Source: GW2011-AR1 sp964384965
Lineage (GTDB): Archaea > Nanobdellota > Nanobdellia > Pacearchaeales > GW2011-AR1
Reading direction: 5' to 3'
Assembly: GCA_964384965.1 (NCBI GenBank)
Contig: CAYLLR010000020.1
Coordinates: 1-13,537 of the forward strand
DNA: 13,537 nt
This document shows, in pieces, positions 1-6,508 of this stretch (position 1 is its first letter; each line of letters begins with the position of its first letter). Below the pieces are notes generated by a model. It did no database searches, was not told the origin of the DNA, and worked only from the letters and a program-made list of their open reading frames with translations. A program made the position numbers and the translations under genes.

Positions 1-6
1 TAAATA

Positions 7-40
7 TTTCTCAATTTTTGAATAATCTTTTTTTGAGAAA
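7..40. repeat. 8-bp inverted repeat downstream of primase gene
   Basis: TTTCTCAA at 7-14 and TTGAGAAA at 33-40 form a perfect 8-bp inverted repeat with an 18-nt loop. It lies just past the stop of the minus-strand primase gene. It could be a transcript-end hairpin, but no T-run follows it on the minus strand, so a terminator role is uncertain. The sequence is AT-rich enough for this to arise by chance. Confidence 0.25.
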
Positions 41-52
41 AGTTCTCTAAAA

Positions 53-1573
53 TTATTTTCTACTATTCTCTAAGAAGTTTTTTCTGGTGACATAGTTAAG
101 GGGATTCTTTATTTTTGAACAAGTTTTGTCGGGATTACAAACTCCAAGGTTTTGGTAAAATTCTCTACAATTAGGGGGCATTAGAGGTTTTCTTTTGTAA
201 ACCCAACTCAATTGGGAATTAATATATCCCTTTTTCAGAGAAATTTCATTTTTTTTATTCCATTCGGAAATTTTTTTTTCAAGTTCTTCTTTTTCCATTC
301 CAACACTTCTGAAAAAATTTATTAGTGCAAATAGGGCTCTTTTCCTCCCATCTTTCACACCTTCTAAAATTTTTTTTATGCAAGGGGGAAATTGGGAGTC
401 TTTTAAATTTTTAAGTTTTAGAGATTTAAAATTTTGGTATTTTCCTGAAATATTTTTCTTTAATTCTTTGTCAATTCCTGCCGTTTTTGCCCAGTCAAGT
501 GCTTGCATCACAAAACCTTCCGCCTCATTGTCCTCGGATTTGGGCATAAAATCCTTTATTTTTACTCTTAGAGGGTCAGCATCTTTAAATGTGAAATTAT
601 CTAACTCTGAGGAATCTAAGACGGTGCTTACAAGAGCAGTTTTTTCGTGCAAGGAATAGGGCATTCTGAATAAGTGTCTTGGAGAAACTAAAATTAAATC
701 TAAACCCATTAAAGAATAGATATCCATTTCTTCCTCTGTGAAATTTTCGGGATTTGAATTAGAGTCTATACCACACCTTTTACAGGCAATAAACTTTTTA
801 AGAGGTCTAAATTTCATTTTGTTTTTGCATTTATAACATTTTGGGGGTTTTCCTTTTGTTCCAATTCTCAATTTCTTCGTTTCGAAAATTTGACATTTTT
901 CACATCTAAATTCGACATATCTAAACTCTTCAGAAAAGTCCCCACATTTTTTACAAATAAAACCCTTTCTTAGATTACTTTTTATTTTTTCATTCAATTC
1001 TTCAGGGAGGATTGATTTCAAAACTCCTGCGGAATAATTCCTAACATATGCGACAAGTTTTCTGGGAATTTCAGGAAATAAATTTTTGGTATCTATTCCA
1101 TTTATTTCCTTTGGAAAAGCTTTCCATGGAATAAGAATGTGAAAACCTTTTCCCCCACTAAATTTAATTCCTATGTTCTTTATTCCATGTTGTTTAAACG
1201 TTTCAATTATTGCTTTAGCAGCAAGTTTAGAATATTCAATTCCATGTTCACAATCAATATCAATTAAAAGGTCCCATCCTATTCTCAATTTATTACTTTC
1301 TTCTTCATCCATCCCCGTTTTAATTTTAAGAGCATCTTCCCAAAGTTCCTCGGAGCAATGAAATGAAGTTGCCCCTTTTTTTGCAAGTCCAAGTATATCT
1401 CCCATAAACTGAAATTTATCAGGTCTTTTTCCAAACCCTTCGAAGTATCTGGGAGAAATTTCTCTATTCTTAGAAAATTCAAAAATGGCTTTTTGGACAT
1501 CCAATCTCGAATAATATAACTGAGTTATTTTTCGTATTTTTATTTCTTTTTGGGATTGTTCTTCTTTTTCCAT
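53..1573 (-). CDS. priS: Fused DNA primase: PriS catalytic domain plus PriL-type Fe-S C-terminal domain
   Basis: Synthesises RNA/DNA primers for replication. The 506-aa chain has the archaeo-eukaryotic primase core: an acidic pair D105/D107 in LLIDIDCE and the SGGKGFHI nucleotide-binding motif at 139-146, then SPRHLFRMPYSLH around 297-309. Between these lies an insert with four CxxC pairs (207/210, 224/227, 246/249, 264/267), enough for two zinc ribbons. Residues ~395-495 resemble the PriL C-terminal 4Fe-4S domain: PPC at 396-398, then C469, C479 and C485 give the four cluster cysteines, with the typical KNPLNY ending. Ordinary archaeal PriS lacks this domain and relies on a separate PriL; a single-chain form is known from Nanoarchaeum equitans. 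The position matching the third catalytic Asp of Pyrococcus PriS appears to be Ser297. The ATG at 1573 is about 30 nt from a good TATA box. Confidence 0.9.
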   Translation of the reverse strand: MEKEEQSQKEIKIRKITQLYYSRLDVQKAIFEFSKNREISPRYFEGFGKRPDKFQFMGDILGLAKKGATSFHCSEELWEDALKIKTGMDEEESNKLRIGWDLLIDIDCEHGIEYSKLAAKAIIETFKQHGIKNIGIKFSGGKGFHILIPWKAFPKEINGIDTKNLFPEIPRKLVAYVRNYSAGVLKSILPEELNEKIKSNLRKGFICKKCGDFSEEFRYVEFRCEKCQIFETKKLRIGTKGKPPKCYKCKNKMKFRPLKKFIACKRCGIDSNSNPENFTEEEMDIYSLMGLDLILVSPRHLFRMPYSLHEKTALVSTVLDSSELDNFTFKDADPLRVKIKDFMPKSEDNEAEGFVMQALDWAKTAGIDKELKKNISGKYQNFKSLKLKNLKDSQFPPCIKKILEGVKDGRKRALFALINFFRSVGMEKEELEKKISEWNKKNEISLKKGYINSQLSWVYKRKPLMPPNCREFYQNLGVCNPDKTCSKIKNPLNYVTRKNFLENSRK

Positions 1574-1593
1574 AATAAATTATAACAAAAAAG

Positions 1594-1603
1594 ATTTATA
1601 TAT
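1594..1603 (-). promoter_or_regulatory. TATA box of the primase gene
   Basis: On the minus strand this reads ATATATAAAT and begins 30 nt before the primase ATG at 1573, so the transcript is probably leaderless. It sits in the 150-bp divergent region shared with the yhbY-like gene. Confidence 0.6.
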
Positions 1604-1691
1604 CTTTAACTATCTTCTTTATTGAAAAATATTCGAATAAAATTTTTAAAAATATTTGAAGAATTTATGGGTTCGAATTTAACTACAAAAA

Positions 1692-1699
1692 TATAAATA
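1692..1699 (+). promoter_or_regulatory. TATA box of the YhbY/CRM gene
   Basis: TATAAATA begins 32 nt before the ATG at 1724, the spacing expected for a leaderless or near-leaderless archaeal transcript. No Shine-Dalgarno sequence precedes this ATG. Confidence 0.55.
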
Positions 1700-1723
1700 G
1701 GTCTTTAAATTAAAATAAATAGG

Positions 1724-1969
1724 ATGCCAATCAAAGAAATTCAAATAGGGAAGGGGGGAGTAACTAAAAATTTTTTATTGACCTTGGAATCTTATTTTAA
1801 AAATTGTAGAAATGTAAAAGTTTCTGTTTTAAAATCAGCGAGAGATAATAAGGGAGAACTAAAGAAAATTGCGGAGAATCTTTTAGAACATTTAGGAAAA
1901 AATTATACTGCGAGAATTATCGGGTTTAAGATAGTTTTAAAGAAGTGGCGAAAAGTAAAATCAAAATAA
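1724..1969 (+). CDS. YhbY/CRM-domain RNA-binding protein
   Basis: An 81-aa protein that is almost entirely one CRM (YhbY-type) domain. The N-terminal IGKGGVT (8-14) is the GxxG-type loop of the fold. VKVSVLKSA (31-39) and the terminal ARIIGFKIVLKK (63-74) match the conserved beta strands, the last ending in the usual 'IG..fvLyr' pattern. CRM proteins bind structured RNA; bacterial YhbY associates with pre-50S ribosomal particles, and archaeal stand-alone forms are thought to act in rRNA or tRNA biology. The basic tail (KKWRKVKSK) fits RNA binding. It lies upstream of the S19e operon but has its own promoter and is followed by a T-run, so it is probably monocistronic. Confidence 0.85.
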   Translation: MPIKEIQIGKGGVTKNFLLTLESYFKNCRNVKVSVLKSARDNKGELKKIAENLLEHLGKNYTARIIGFKIVLKKWRKVKSK

Positions 1970-1972
1970 ATA

Positions 1973-1978
1973 TTTTTT
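1973..1978 (+). terminator. Oligo-T terminator after yhbY-like gene
   Basis: A T6 run begins three bases after the stop codon. Archaeal termination often needs only an oligo-T tract. In DNA this AT-rich a chance run is possible. Confidence 0.3.
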
Positions 1979-2066
1979 GAATTCAATCTCAATTTTATTA
2001 AATATTCAAATTTTAATTAACAGAATAGATTTAATCAGACAATATAAGAAAACTAAATTTCCAAAG

Positions 2067-2076
2067 TTTTATAAAC
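2067..2076 (+). promoter_or_regulatory. TATA box of the ribosomal protein operon
   Basis: TTTTATAAAC lies about 27 nt before position 2102 and about 75 nt before the S19e ATG. Using the spacing seen at other promoters in this window, transcription would start near 2100, giving S19e a leader of about 50 nt. The TATA-like stretch immediately before the S19e ATG is too close to serve it. Confidence 0.5.
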
Positions 2077-2101
2077 CGAAAATTCTCTTTTGTTACATTA
2101 A

Positions 2102-2150
2102 ATGGCTTAAGGCCGGTCTATCTTCGAAAGAAGAGCTATAAAATTATAAA
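2102..2150 (+). promoter_or_regulatory. Structured 5' leader of S19e with GNRA hairpin and a two-codon ORF
   Basis: The predicted leader holds a perfect 5-bp stem closed by a GAAA tetraloop (TCTTC-GAAA-GAAGA, 2121-2134). Before it is a smaller stem, GGCT/GGCC (2104-2107 with 2111-2114, one G-U pair). The first bases at the predicted transcript start read ATG GCT TAA (2102-2110), a Met-Ala-stop mini-ORF. No Shine-Dalgarno sequence precedes S19e. Autoregulation or control of S19e initiation is inference. Confidence 0.35.
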
Positions 2151-2576
2151 ATGACAGTTGTCTTCGAAATGAATGCACAGGAATATAATCTGAAATTAGC
2201 TAAAGCTCTGAAAGAAATTCCTGAATTTAATCAACCAGAATGGTCGAAGTTTGTGAAATCTGGTCCGAGTAAGGAAAGGCCAATTGAGGATCCGGATTTT
2301 TGGCATAAAAGGGCTGCAAGTATCTTAAGGCAGATTTACAAAAACAAAATTGTAGGGGTAAATAGATTAAAAACAAAATATGGTTCCAAAAAAAACCGGG
2401 GAATGAAACCTGAAGAATTCAGAAAAGCGGGGGGAAAGATTATTAGAACAATTCTTCAACAGGCAGACCGGGCTGGATTTACAGAGATTGCAAAAGACAT
2501 TAAAGATGTCCGAAGCAAAAGGCCTGGAAGGCAACTGACTAAAAAAGGAAAAGAATTTTTGGAGGCAATAAAATAA
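2151..2576 (+). CDS. rps19e: 30S ribosomal protein S19e
   Basis: A small-subunit protein found in archaea and eukaryotes, needed for 40S/30S head maturation in the species studied. The 141-aa length is normal. Family signatures are clear: DPDFWHKRAASILRQIY (47-63), GVNRLKTKYG (69-78) followed by the basic KKNRG, IIRTILQQ (97-104) and the C-terminal PGRQLTKKGKEFL (125-137). The ATG at 2151 gives the usual N-terminus (MTVVFEMNAQE, like the 'TVyDVpA' start of archaeal homologues), so the internal Met7 is less likely. It is first in an operon with L39e and L31e, an order known from many archaea. Its 3' end carries a GGAGG (2561-2565) that may serve the next gene. Confidence 0.95.
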   Translation: MTVVFEMNAQEYNLKLAKALKEIPEFNQPEWSKFVKSGPSKERPIEDPDFWHKRAASILRQIYKNKIVGVNRLKTKYGSKKNRGMKPEEFRKAGGKIIRTILQQADRAGFTEIAKDIKDVRSKRPGRQLTKKGKEFLEAIK

Positions 2577-2577
2577 A

Positions 2578-2853
2578 ATGGATGGAGTTCTTTATTCATG
2601 TGAAAATTTTGATTTTTTCAAAGATATGATGAGGCTTAAACTTGCTTCTAAGAATTATGAGGGCACATTAAATACTAAAAATATAGATGCATACAATCTT
2701 TTTAATTCATCAGTTATAATTACAAAGAATCCTTATAAAAGAATTTTAATAGTTCCGGAAAACAAGGAATCCCTAAAAAATATAAAATCTCATTTAGAAG
2801 AGATTACAAGAGTAAAATTAACAAAGGTAAAATCAAATGGGAATCAAATATAG
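2578..2853 (+). CDS. Conserved-position hypothetical protein between S19e and L39e
   Basis: I do not recognise this 91-aa protein. It starts one base after the S19e stop, with GGAGG 12 nt upstream inside the S19e end, and overlaps the L39e start by 17 nt. Such tight packing argues that it is translated. It is soluble, mixed alpha/beta in character, with N-terminal MDGVLYSCENFDFF, a strand-like YKRILIVPEN (about 53-62) and a helical segment (ESLKNIKSHLEEI). In many archaea this position is held by the PDCD5-like DNA-binding protein, but I see no similarity to that family. A ribosome-associated role is suggested only by its location. Confidence 0.7.
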   Translation: MDGVLYSCENFDFFKDMMRLKLASKNYEGTLNTKNIDAYNLFNSSVIITKNPYKRILIVPENKESLKNIKSHLEEITRVKLTKVKSNGNQI

Positions 2854-3040
2854 GGGAAAGAAAGAAAAACTGGCTAAAAAAGGAAGACAAACAAAATGGG
2901 CTCCAGTGTGGGCAGTTTTAAAAAAATTTGGTCCAGGAAAACGAGTTCATCCGTCGGTAATGACCCGTCATAAAAGGTCTTGGAGAAGGACAAAATTACA
3001 TATTAAACCTGGAAAGAGGAGAAAATCTCACTTCGGATAA
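2837..3040 (+). CDS. rpl39e: 50S ribosomal protein L39e, extended form
   Basis: L39e is a very basic small protein that lines the nascent peptide exit tunnel. The core signature is visible: basic N-terminus (KKEKLAKKGRQ), then the W/P-rich TKWAPVWAVLKK (19-30), equivalent to 'sRVPaWVmlKT', and RHKRSWRRTKLH (44-55), equivalent to 'NhkRRhWRRndt'. The family is normally about 50 aa. This copy has 67, with roughly a six-residue insertion (around GPGKRVHP) and a C-terminal tail rich in Lys/Arg (IKPGKRRKSHFG). It overlaps the upstream hypothetical gene by 17 nt and precedes L31e by 13 nt. Confidence 0.88.
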   Translation: MGIKYRGKKEKLAKKGRQTKWAPVWAVLKKFGPGKRVHPSVMTRHKRSWRRTKLHIKPGKRRKSHFG

Positions 3041-3053
3041 ATTTAAATTAAAA

Positions 3054-3749
3054 ATGGCAGAAAAAGAATCAAATAAAATGGGAAAAATTGAAAGAGAATA
3101 TGTTATTCCTTTGAGGGAGAAATGTAGGCCCGTTCCGAGATATAAAAAGACTCCAAAGGCAATAAAGTCCATAAAAGAATTTTTGGTTAGGCACATGAAA
3201 ATTAGAGACCGAGATTTAAAAAAAATAAAAATTGATTCTTATTTAAATGAACAAATTTGGATGAGGGGGATAAAAAAACCATTACATAAAGTTAAAGTTA
3301 AAGTTGTGAAAGACGGAGATTTTGTAAGAGTTTATTCAGCAGATTTGCCTGAAAGGATAAATTTTAAAAAATTAAGAGAGGAGAAAAAAGAAATTGAAGA
3401 CAAGGCAATGGCTGAAAAACAGAAAACCTTGATTGAAAAGGCAAAAGAAAGTTTTCAAGGCAAGAAAGGAGATAAAAATCTAAATGAAGAAAAGTTGAAA
3501 GAAGAATCCAATGGGAAATCTGAAAAAGATGGTGAAAAGTCAAAGGAAGAAAAACGAGAGGGTAAGACCGAAGAGAAAAGTGAAGAAGAGAGGAAAGAAG
3601 AAATAGAAAAAGAAAAAGCCATGAGGGAACTCTCTGAGAAAAAAGAAAAGGAAGCAAAAAGGAAAGAAAAACATATTGCAAAGCCCAAATCTTTAAAACA
3701 AGTTAAAAGCGACAGGGTAGGTTATAATCAAACTTCAAGAGGGCATTAG
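3054..3749 (+). CDS. rpl31e: 50S ribosomal protein L31e with long charged C-terminal extension
   Basis: L31e sits near the exit of the ribosomal tunnel. Residues ~13-105 form the L31e domain: REYVIPLR (14-21), KAIKSIKEFLVRHMK (35-49), IKIDSYLNEQIWMRGI (58-73) and KPLHKVKVKVVKDGD (75-89). The family is usually about 80-120 aa. Here a further ~125 residues follow (106-231), almost all Lys, Glu, Arg, Ser and Gly, probably helical or disordered, ending in a less charged KQVKSDRVGYNQTSRGH. The reading frame stays intact through the tail, so it is not a frameshift artefact. The ATG at 3054 is used; Met9 (3078) is an alternative and neither has a Shine-Dalgarno sequence. It is the last gene of the ribosomal operon. 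Confidence 0.9.
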   Translation: MAEKESNKMGKIEREYVIPLREKCRPVPRYKKTPKAIKSIKEFLVRHMKIRDRDLKKIKIDSYLNEQIWMRGIKKPLHKVKVKVVKDGDFVRVYSADLPERINFKKLREEKKEIEDKAMAEKQKTLIEKAKESFQGKKGDKNLNEEKLKEESNGKSEKDGEKSKEEKREGKTEEKSEEERKEEIEKEKAMRELSEKKEKEAKRKEKHIAKPKSLKQVKSDRVGYNQTSRGH

Positions 3750-3752
3750 AAA

Positions 3753-3758
3753 TTTTTT
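3753..3758 (+). terminator. Oligo-T terminator after L31e
   Basis: A T6 run starts four bases after the L31e stop, and a new TATA box for the next gene follows at 3803. This is consistent with the ribosomal operon ending here. Confidence 0.35.
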
Positions 3759-3802
3759 AAAAAACTTAAAAATTATCTTTTCATCTAAAAAATAGAGATT
3801 AA

Positions 3803-3811
3803 TTTTATATA
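3803..3811 (+). promoter_or_regulatory. TATA box of the methyltransferase gene
   Basis: TTTTATATA starts 31 nt before the ATG at 3834, the spacing of a leaderless archaeal gene. No Shine-Dalgarno sequence is seen. Confidence 0.55.
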
Positions 3812-3833
3812 CTTTTCTTTATTTCCATAATTT

Positions 3834-4472
3834 ATGAATAAGGGAAATTCAAAATTTTATAATTCATTTCCATTAGGAATGCTTAATAACCATTTTGCTG
3901 AAAGTGCAGGTCTAAAATGCGCTTTTGAGCTTAATCATAAAACTATTGAAAAGTTAATTTATTCTTCAAATTCAATAATTGAATTAGGTGCAGGAGAAGG
4001 AAGAATCATCGACGGGTTAATAAAAAAAGATTATCTTGGGAGAATTTATGCGGTAGAAAGGTCTAAAATTTTTTTAAATTATTTAAAGAAAAAATATGCT
4101 TCTATGAAAAATATTTTTATTCTTAAAGGAGATCTCTTGAAGGATGACCTTCCTAAGACGGATTTAGGAATCTTTTTTTGGGGGGGGATTTTGGAATTTT
4201 CAAAAGAAGAACAAAAACAATTAATTAAGAGGCTCTCAAACTACTGTAAAGTATTAGTTATTGATTCTCCTCAAATTAGTTCAAAAACTAATGCAACAAA
4301 AAGAAATAGGAATAATTTAACTTTGAGGACGAATTTTGGAGAAATTGGGGGGAGAATACCTCTTCCTAGTGAAATTAAAAAATGGTCCAAACCATTTTAT
4401 AAAAAATTTGAAAAAATTGATTACAAAACTGAAAATAAAAGAGAAAGAATTTTTTATATTCTCTCTGTATAA
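3834..4472 (+). CDS. Class I SAM-dependent methyltransferase
   Basis: A 212-aa Rossmann-fold methyltransferase. Motif I for S-adenosylmethionine binding is IIELGAGEGR (48-57). The acidic residue that binds the ribose is E75 in YAVERS, and ILKGDLL (96-102) supplies the adenine-contact Asp (D100). The N-terminal MNKGNSKFYNSFPLG region and layout resemble rRNA-adenine or phospholipid N-methyltransferase-like proteins, but the NPPY/F-type motif IV of KsgA is not visible, the equivalent region being LGIFFWGG. I therefore do not assign a substrate. It has its own promoter and converges with the glycosylase gene, 22 bp apart. Confidence 0.75.
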   Translation: MNKGNSKFYNSFPLGMLNNHFAESAGLKCAFELNHKTIEKLIYSSNSIIELGAGEGRIIDGLIKKDYLGRIYAVERSKIFLNYLKKKYASMKNIFILKGDLLKDDLPKTDLGIFFWGGILEFSKEEQKQLIKRLSNYCKVLVIDSPQISSKTNATKRNRNNLTLRTNFGEIGGRIPLPSEIKKWSKPFYKKFEKIDYKTENKRERIFYILSV

Positions 4473-4494
4473 AGAAAAAAAGGGTCCTCAATTA

Positions 4495-5127
4495 TTACTT
4501 CAAAATTTTTCCGGTTTCCAAATACCAAAGATATAAATCAAGCTCTCCTAAATTCAGTTCGGATTTTTTTCCAATTTCTTTGAGAATTTTTTCAATTTCT
4601 AAATACTTTTTTGAAGATAAACTTTTATTTTTTGGTTTTTCTATTAGGTTGTGTTTTACAAGCAAATTAAGAATATGAAAATCAATTATTGCAATTTTTT
4701 TGTATCCAATATTTCTTAAAAAATGTGAAGATTCTTTCATCCCAAGACCTTTTATATTTTTCACAATCCATTCTCTCAAAATTAAACCATCTAAATTACT
4801 TTTCAATAATTCAATAATTTTCTTTAAATGTTGTCTTGCTTCAACAATATATTTTGCACGAATATTCGGAAATCTATGGCCTAATTCAGAAAGCCTTTTG
4901 GAAAGCGTTTTCTCATCAAATTTCAAAAAACCATCTCCAATTTTTTTCTGAATCTTTATTCCTCCCGAAGCCGAGAAATTTGCAGTTATTAAACAAAAGC
5001 AAAGTTCTTTGAAAATTTCTTTTTTATCTTGTTTTCCTAATCTTTCAAATTCTTTTATCCGAGAATTTATCACATTTTTTATCTCAGAATTCTTTACTTT
5101 TTCAATTTCAAAAATAATTTTATTCAT
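4495..5127 (-). CDS. ogg: 8-oxoguanine DNA glycosylase/AP lyase, archaeal Ogg2 family
   Basis: Removes 8-oxoguanine from DNA and nicks the abasic site, in base excision repair. The 210-aa length fits Ogg2. The helix-hairpin-helix is IKGLGMKESSHFLRNIG (125-141), with catalytic Lys131, followed by IAIIDFHIL (145-153) with catalytic Asp149. The C-terminus LYLWYLETGKILK ends in the conserved Lys typical of Methanocaldococcus-type Ogg2, where the C-terminal Lys helps recognise the oxidised base. The ATG is at 5127 on the minus strand. Upstream AT-rich elements are weak, and I do not see a clear TATA box. It converges with the methyltransferase gene. Confidence 0.92.
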   Translation of the reverse strand: MNKIIFEIEKVKNSEIKNVINSRIKEFERLGKQDKKEIFKELCFCLITANFSASGGIKIQKKIGDGFLKFDEKTLSKRLSELGHRFPNIRAKYIVEARQHLKKIIELLKSNLDGLILREWIVKNIKGLGMKESSHFLRNIGYKKIAIIDFHILNLLVKHNLIEKPKNKSLSSKKYLEIEKILKEIGKKSELNLGELDLYLWYLETGKILK

Positions 5128-5260
5128 TTTGTAATTTTTCTATAATTGATAAGGTTATTAATTTATTGGATATCTTAGTAAATATATTTTTTTGTTTTCA
5201 TTTATAATCTTTAATAAATTTTTCTTAACACCAAATAATTTTTAATCAAAAATAATAAAA

Positions 5261-5270
5261 TATTTATAAA
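5261..5270 (+). promoter_or_regulatory. TATA box of the 62-aa membrane protein
   Basis: TATTTATAAA begins 31 nt before the ATG at 5292, as at other leaderless genes here. The rest of the 5128-5291 spacer shows only AT-rich sequence, with no RNA gene or other ORF recognised. Confidence 0.5.
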
Positions 5271-5291
5271 AAGAATAAACTTCTATAAAAT

Positions 5292-5480
5292 ATGAAAAAG
5301 AATAAATATTCTCATAATATCGCGATGGGAATTATTCTGGTTGGTTCATTAATACTCTTTTCTATAGCTTTTTGGTGGTATAATGAAGGAAATCTCCTTA
5401 TGAGTTTGGGCATGTCGACGATGGCCATAATTGCTTTATCAAATTTTTATCTTCATTTTATAAAAATGAAAAGAAAATAG
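5292..5480 (+). CDS. Small two-helix membrane protein, unknown
   Basis: A 62-aa protein with a short basic N-terminus, a first hydrophobic segment (about 11-29, AMGIILVGSLILFSIAFWW), a short turn (YNEGN) and a second hydrophobic segment (about 35-57), then a basic KMKRK end. Both ends are probably cytoplasmic. No catalytic motif is seen and I do not recognise the family. A TATA box at the standard distance supports expression. It is convergent with the next gene, only 5 bp between their ends. Confidence 0.6.
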   Translation: MKKNKYSHNIAMGIILVGSLILFSIAFWWYNEGNLLMSLGMSTMAIIALSNFYLHFIKMKRK

Positions 5481-5485
5481 ATTCT

Positions 5486-5908
5486 TCATTTGTTTTTTCC
5501 TTCTTTCCAAGATAGAATTCCAGACCAAATTAAAAATATGCTTAATGGAATAAATAAGAATTCTGGGATAAAAGAAAGTATTAAACCAATTACTCCCAAA
5601 GAGATAGTTAAAATACTCAATATTTTTTTGATTATTTTATTTTTTATGAAAAATAGGAATAAAAAAATTATCCCGACGAGAGAAAAAATTGCAGAATAAA
5701 TCATGATTAATATTAGCCCAAGTGCTGAAGAACCGATTTTTAGATTAAAATAATTTGAAACAAAAAGGTAAATTAAAATGGAAAGGGCATAAAATAATTG
5801 AAAAATTGTCCCCCAAAGCATAATTTTCCAACTCTTCGCTTTCAAAAATAATTTTTTCATAATTAAAAATCTCTTAGGAAGTTTAAAAATTATTCCAATA
5901 ACTCCCAT
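5486..5908 (-). CDS. Multi-pass membrane protein, unknown
   Basis: A 140-aa protein with about four hydrophobic helices: roughly residues 29-50, 60-87, 93-111 and 113-131, ending in a basic KEGKNK tail. No conserved polar or catalytic residue stands out, and I do not recognise the family. The ATG at 5908 is preferred over Met17 (5860) because a TATA-like element (ATATAGTATAA on the minus strand) starts 31 nt before it. It is divergent from the membrane wHTH regulator, and the two TATA elements overlap, which makes it a candidate target of that regulator. Confidence 0.6.
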   Translation of the reverse strand: MGVIGIIFKLPKRFLIMKKLFLKAKSWKIMLWGTIFQLFYALSILIYLFVSNYFNLKIGSSALGLILIMIYSAIFSLVGIIFLFLFFIKNKIIKKILSILTISLGVIGLILSFIPEFLFIPLSIFLIWSGILSWKEGKNK

Positions 5909-5925
5909 TACTTGTAAAACAAAAC

Positions 5926-5939
5926 TTTTTATACTATAT
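5926..5939. promoter_or_regulatory. Overlapping divergent TATA elements
   Basis: The near-palindromic TTTTTATACTATAT serves both directions. TTTTTATAC (5926-5934) starts 31 nt before the plus-strand ATG at 5957. On the minus strand ATATAGTATAA (5939 down to 5929) starts 31 nt before the ATG at 5908. The two genes could compete for TBP binding. Confidence 0.5.
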
Positions 5940-5956
5940 TCTCCCTAAAAATTAAA

Positions 5957-6454
5957 ATGGACCGCAAAAAATTAGGAGTATTAATAATAATCTTAAGTTT
6001 GATATTTTTATTATTTGTATATTCTTTTAATATGAATCTATCGAGGGAATTAAATAAATTAGGGTGTAATACAAATAAAGGCTGTGCGGAGGCAGAGAGT
6101 AAATTTTCTATGACAAATGTCGCATTTGGGTTTTTTGGATTTATGTTTGCACTGGGAATTTATATCCTTCTTTTCAATAAGTCTGAGGAAAGAATCTTGG
6201 AAAGATTAGAAAACGAAAAAAATCAGAAAATAAATGATGGAAAATTCAACCATATTTTAATGGCCCTTGATTCTTATGAAAAAAAAGTTTTAAAAGCTGT
6301 TAAGGAGCAAGACGGGATAACCCAAAGCACTTTAAGATTAAGAACTGATATGTCCAAGGCAAAGTTAAGTTATGTTCTTCAGGAACTTGAAAAAAGAAAT
6401 CTTATTAAGAGGATTAAGAAAGGAAAAACTCTCGAGGTTTTTCTAAAAATTTAA
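5957..6454 (+). CDS. Membrane-anchored winged helix-turn-helix transcriptional regulator
   Basis: A 165-aa one-component regulator. TM1 spans about 6-22 and TM2 about 55-73, leaving a ~30-residue extracytoplasmic loop with two cysteines (C37 and C43). A linker (75-100) leads to a cytoplasmic wHTH at about 104-165: a helix beginning DSYEKKVLKAVKE, the turn DGITQSTLRLRT, the recognition helix MSKAKLSYVLQELEKR (132-147), then a basic wing (IKRIKKGKTLEVFLK). This layout matches the archaeal membrane-associated MarR/COG2512-like regulators, and the protein looks like a family I associate with DPANN genomes. The signal it senses is unknown; the Cys pair suggests redox or folding state (inference). 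It is expressed from a TATA box 31 nt upstream and is divergent from a membrane protein gene. Confidence 0.82.
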   Translation: MDRKKLGVLIIILSLIFLLFVYSFNMNLSRELNKLGCNTNKGCAEAESKFSMTNVAFGFFGFMFALGIYILLFNKSEERILERLENEKNQKINDGKFNHILMALDSYEKKVLKAVKEQDGITQSTLRLRTDMSKAKLSYVLQELEKRNLIKRIKKGKTLEVFLKI

Positions 6455-6508
6455 ACCTATAAAAAATATGATTAAAAGAAGCTAATCTAAAAAAGTTTTC
6501 CATAAAAT

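Noticed and set aside
1666..1682. GGGTTCGAATT looks like a tRNA T-loop
   Set aside because: The flanks do not form a T-arm stem and no anticodon or acceptor arms fit around it.
2121..2134. TTCGAAA in the S19e leader as a tRNA relic
   Set aside because: The pairing here is a 5-bp GNRA hairpin, not a T-arm, and no other tRNA arms are present.
3364..3688. Open frames on the minus strand opposite the L31e tail
   Set aside because: They are Phe/Ser/Leu-rich shadows of the Lys/Glu-rich coding sequence, with no promoter or ribosome binding site.
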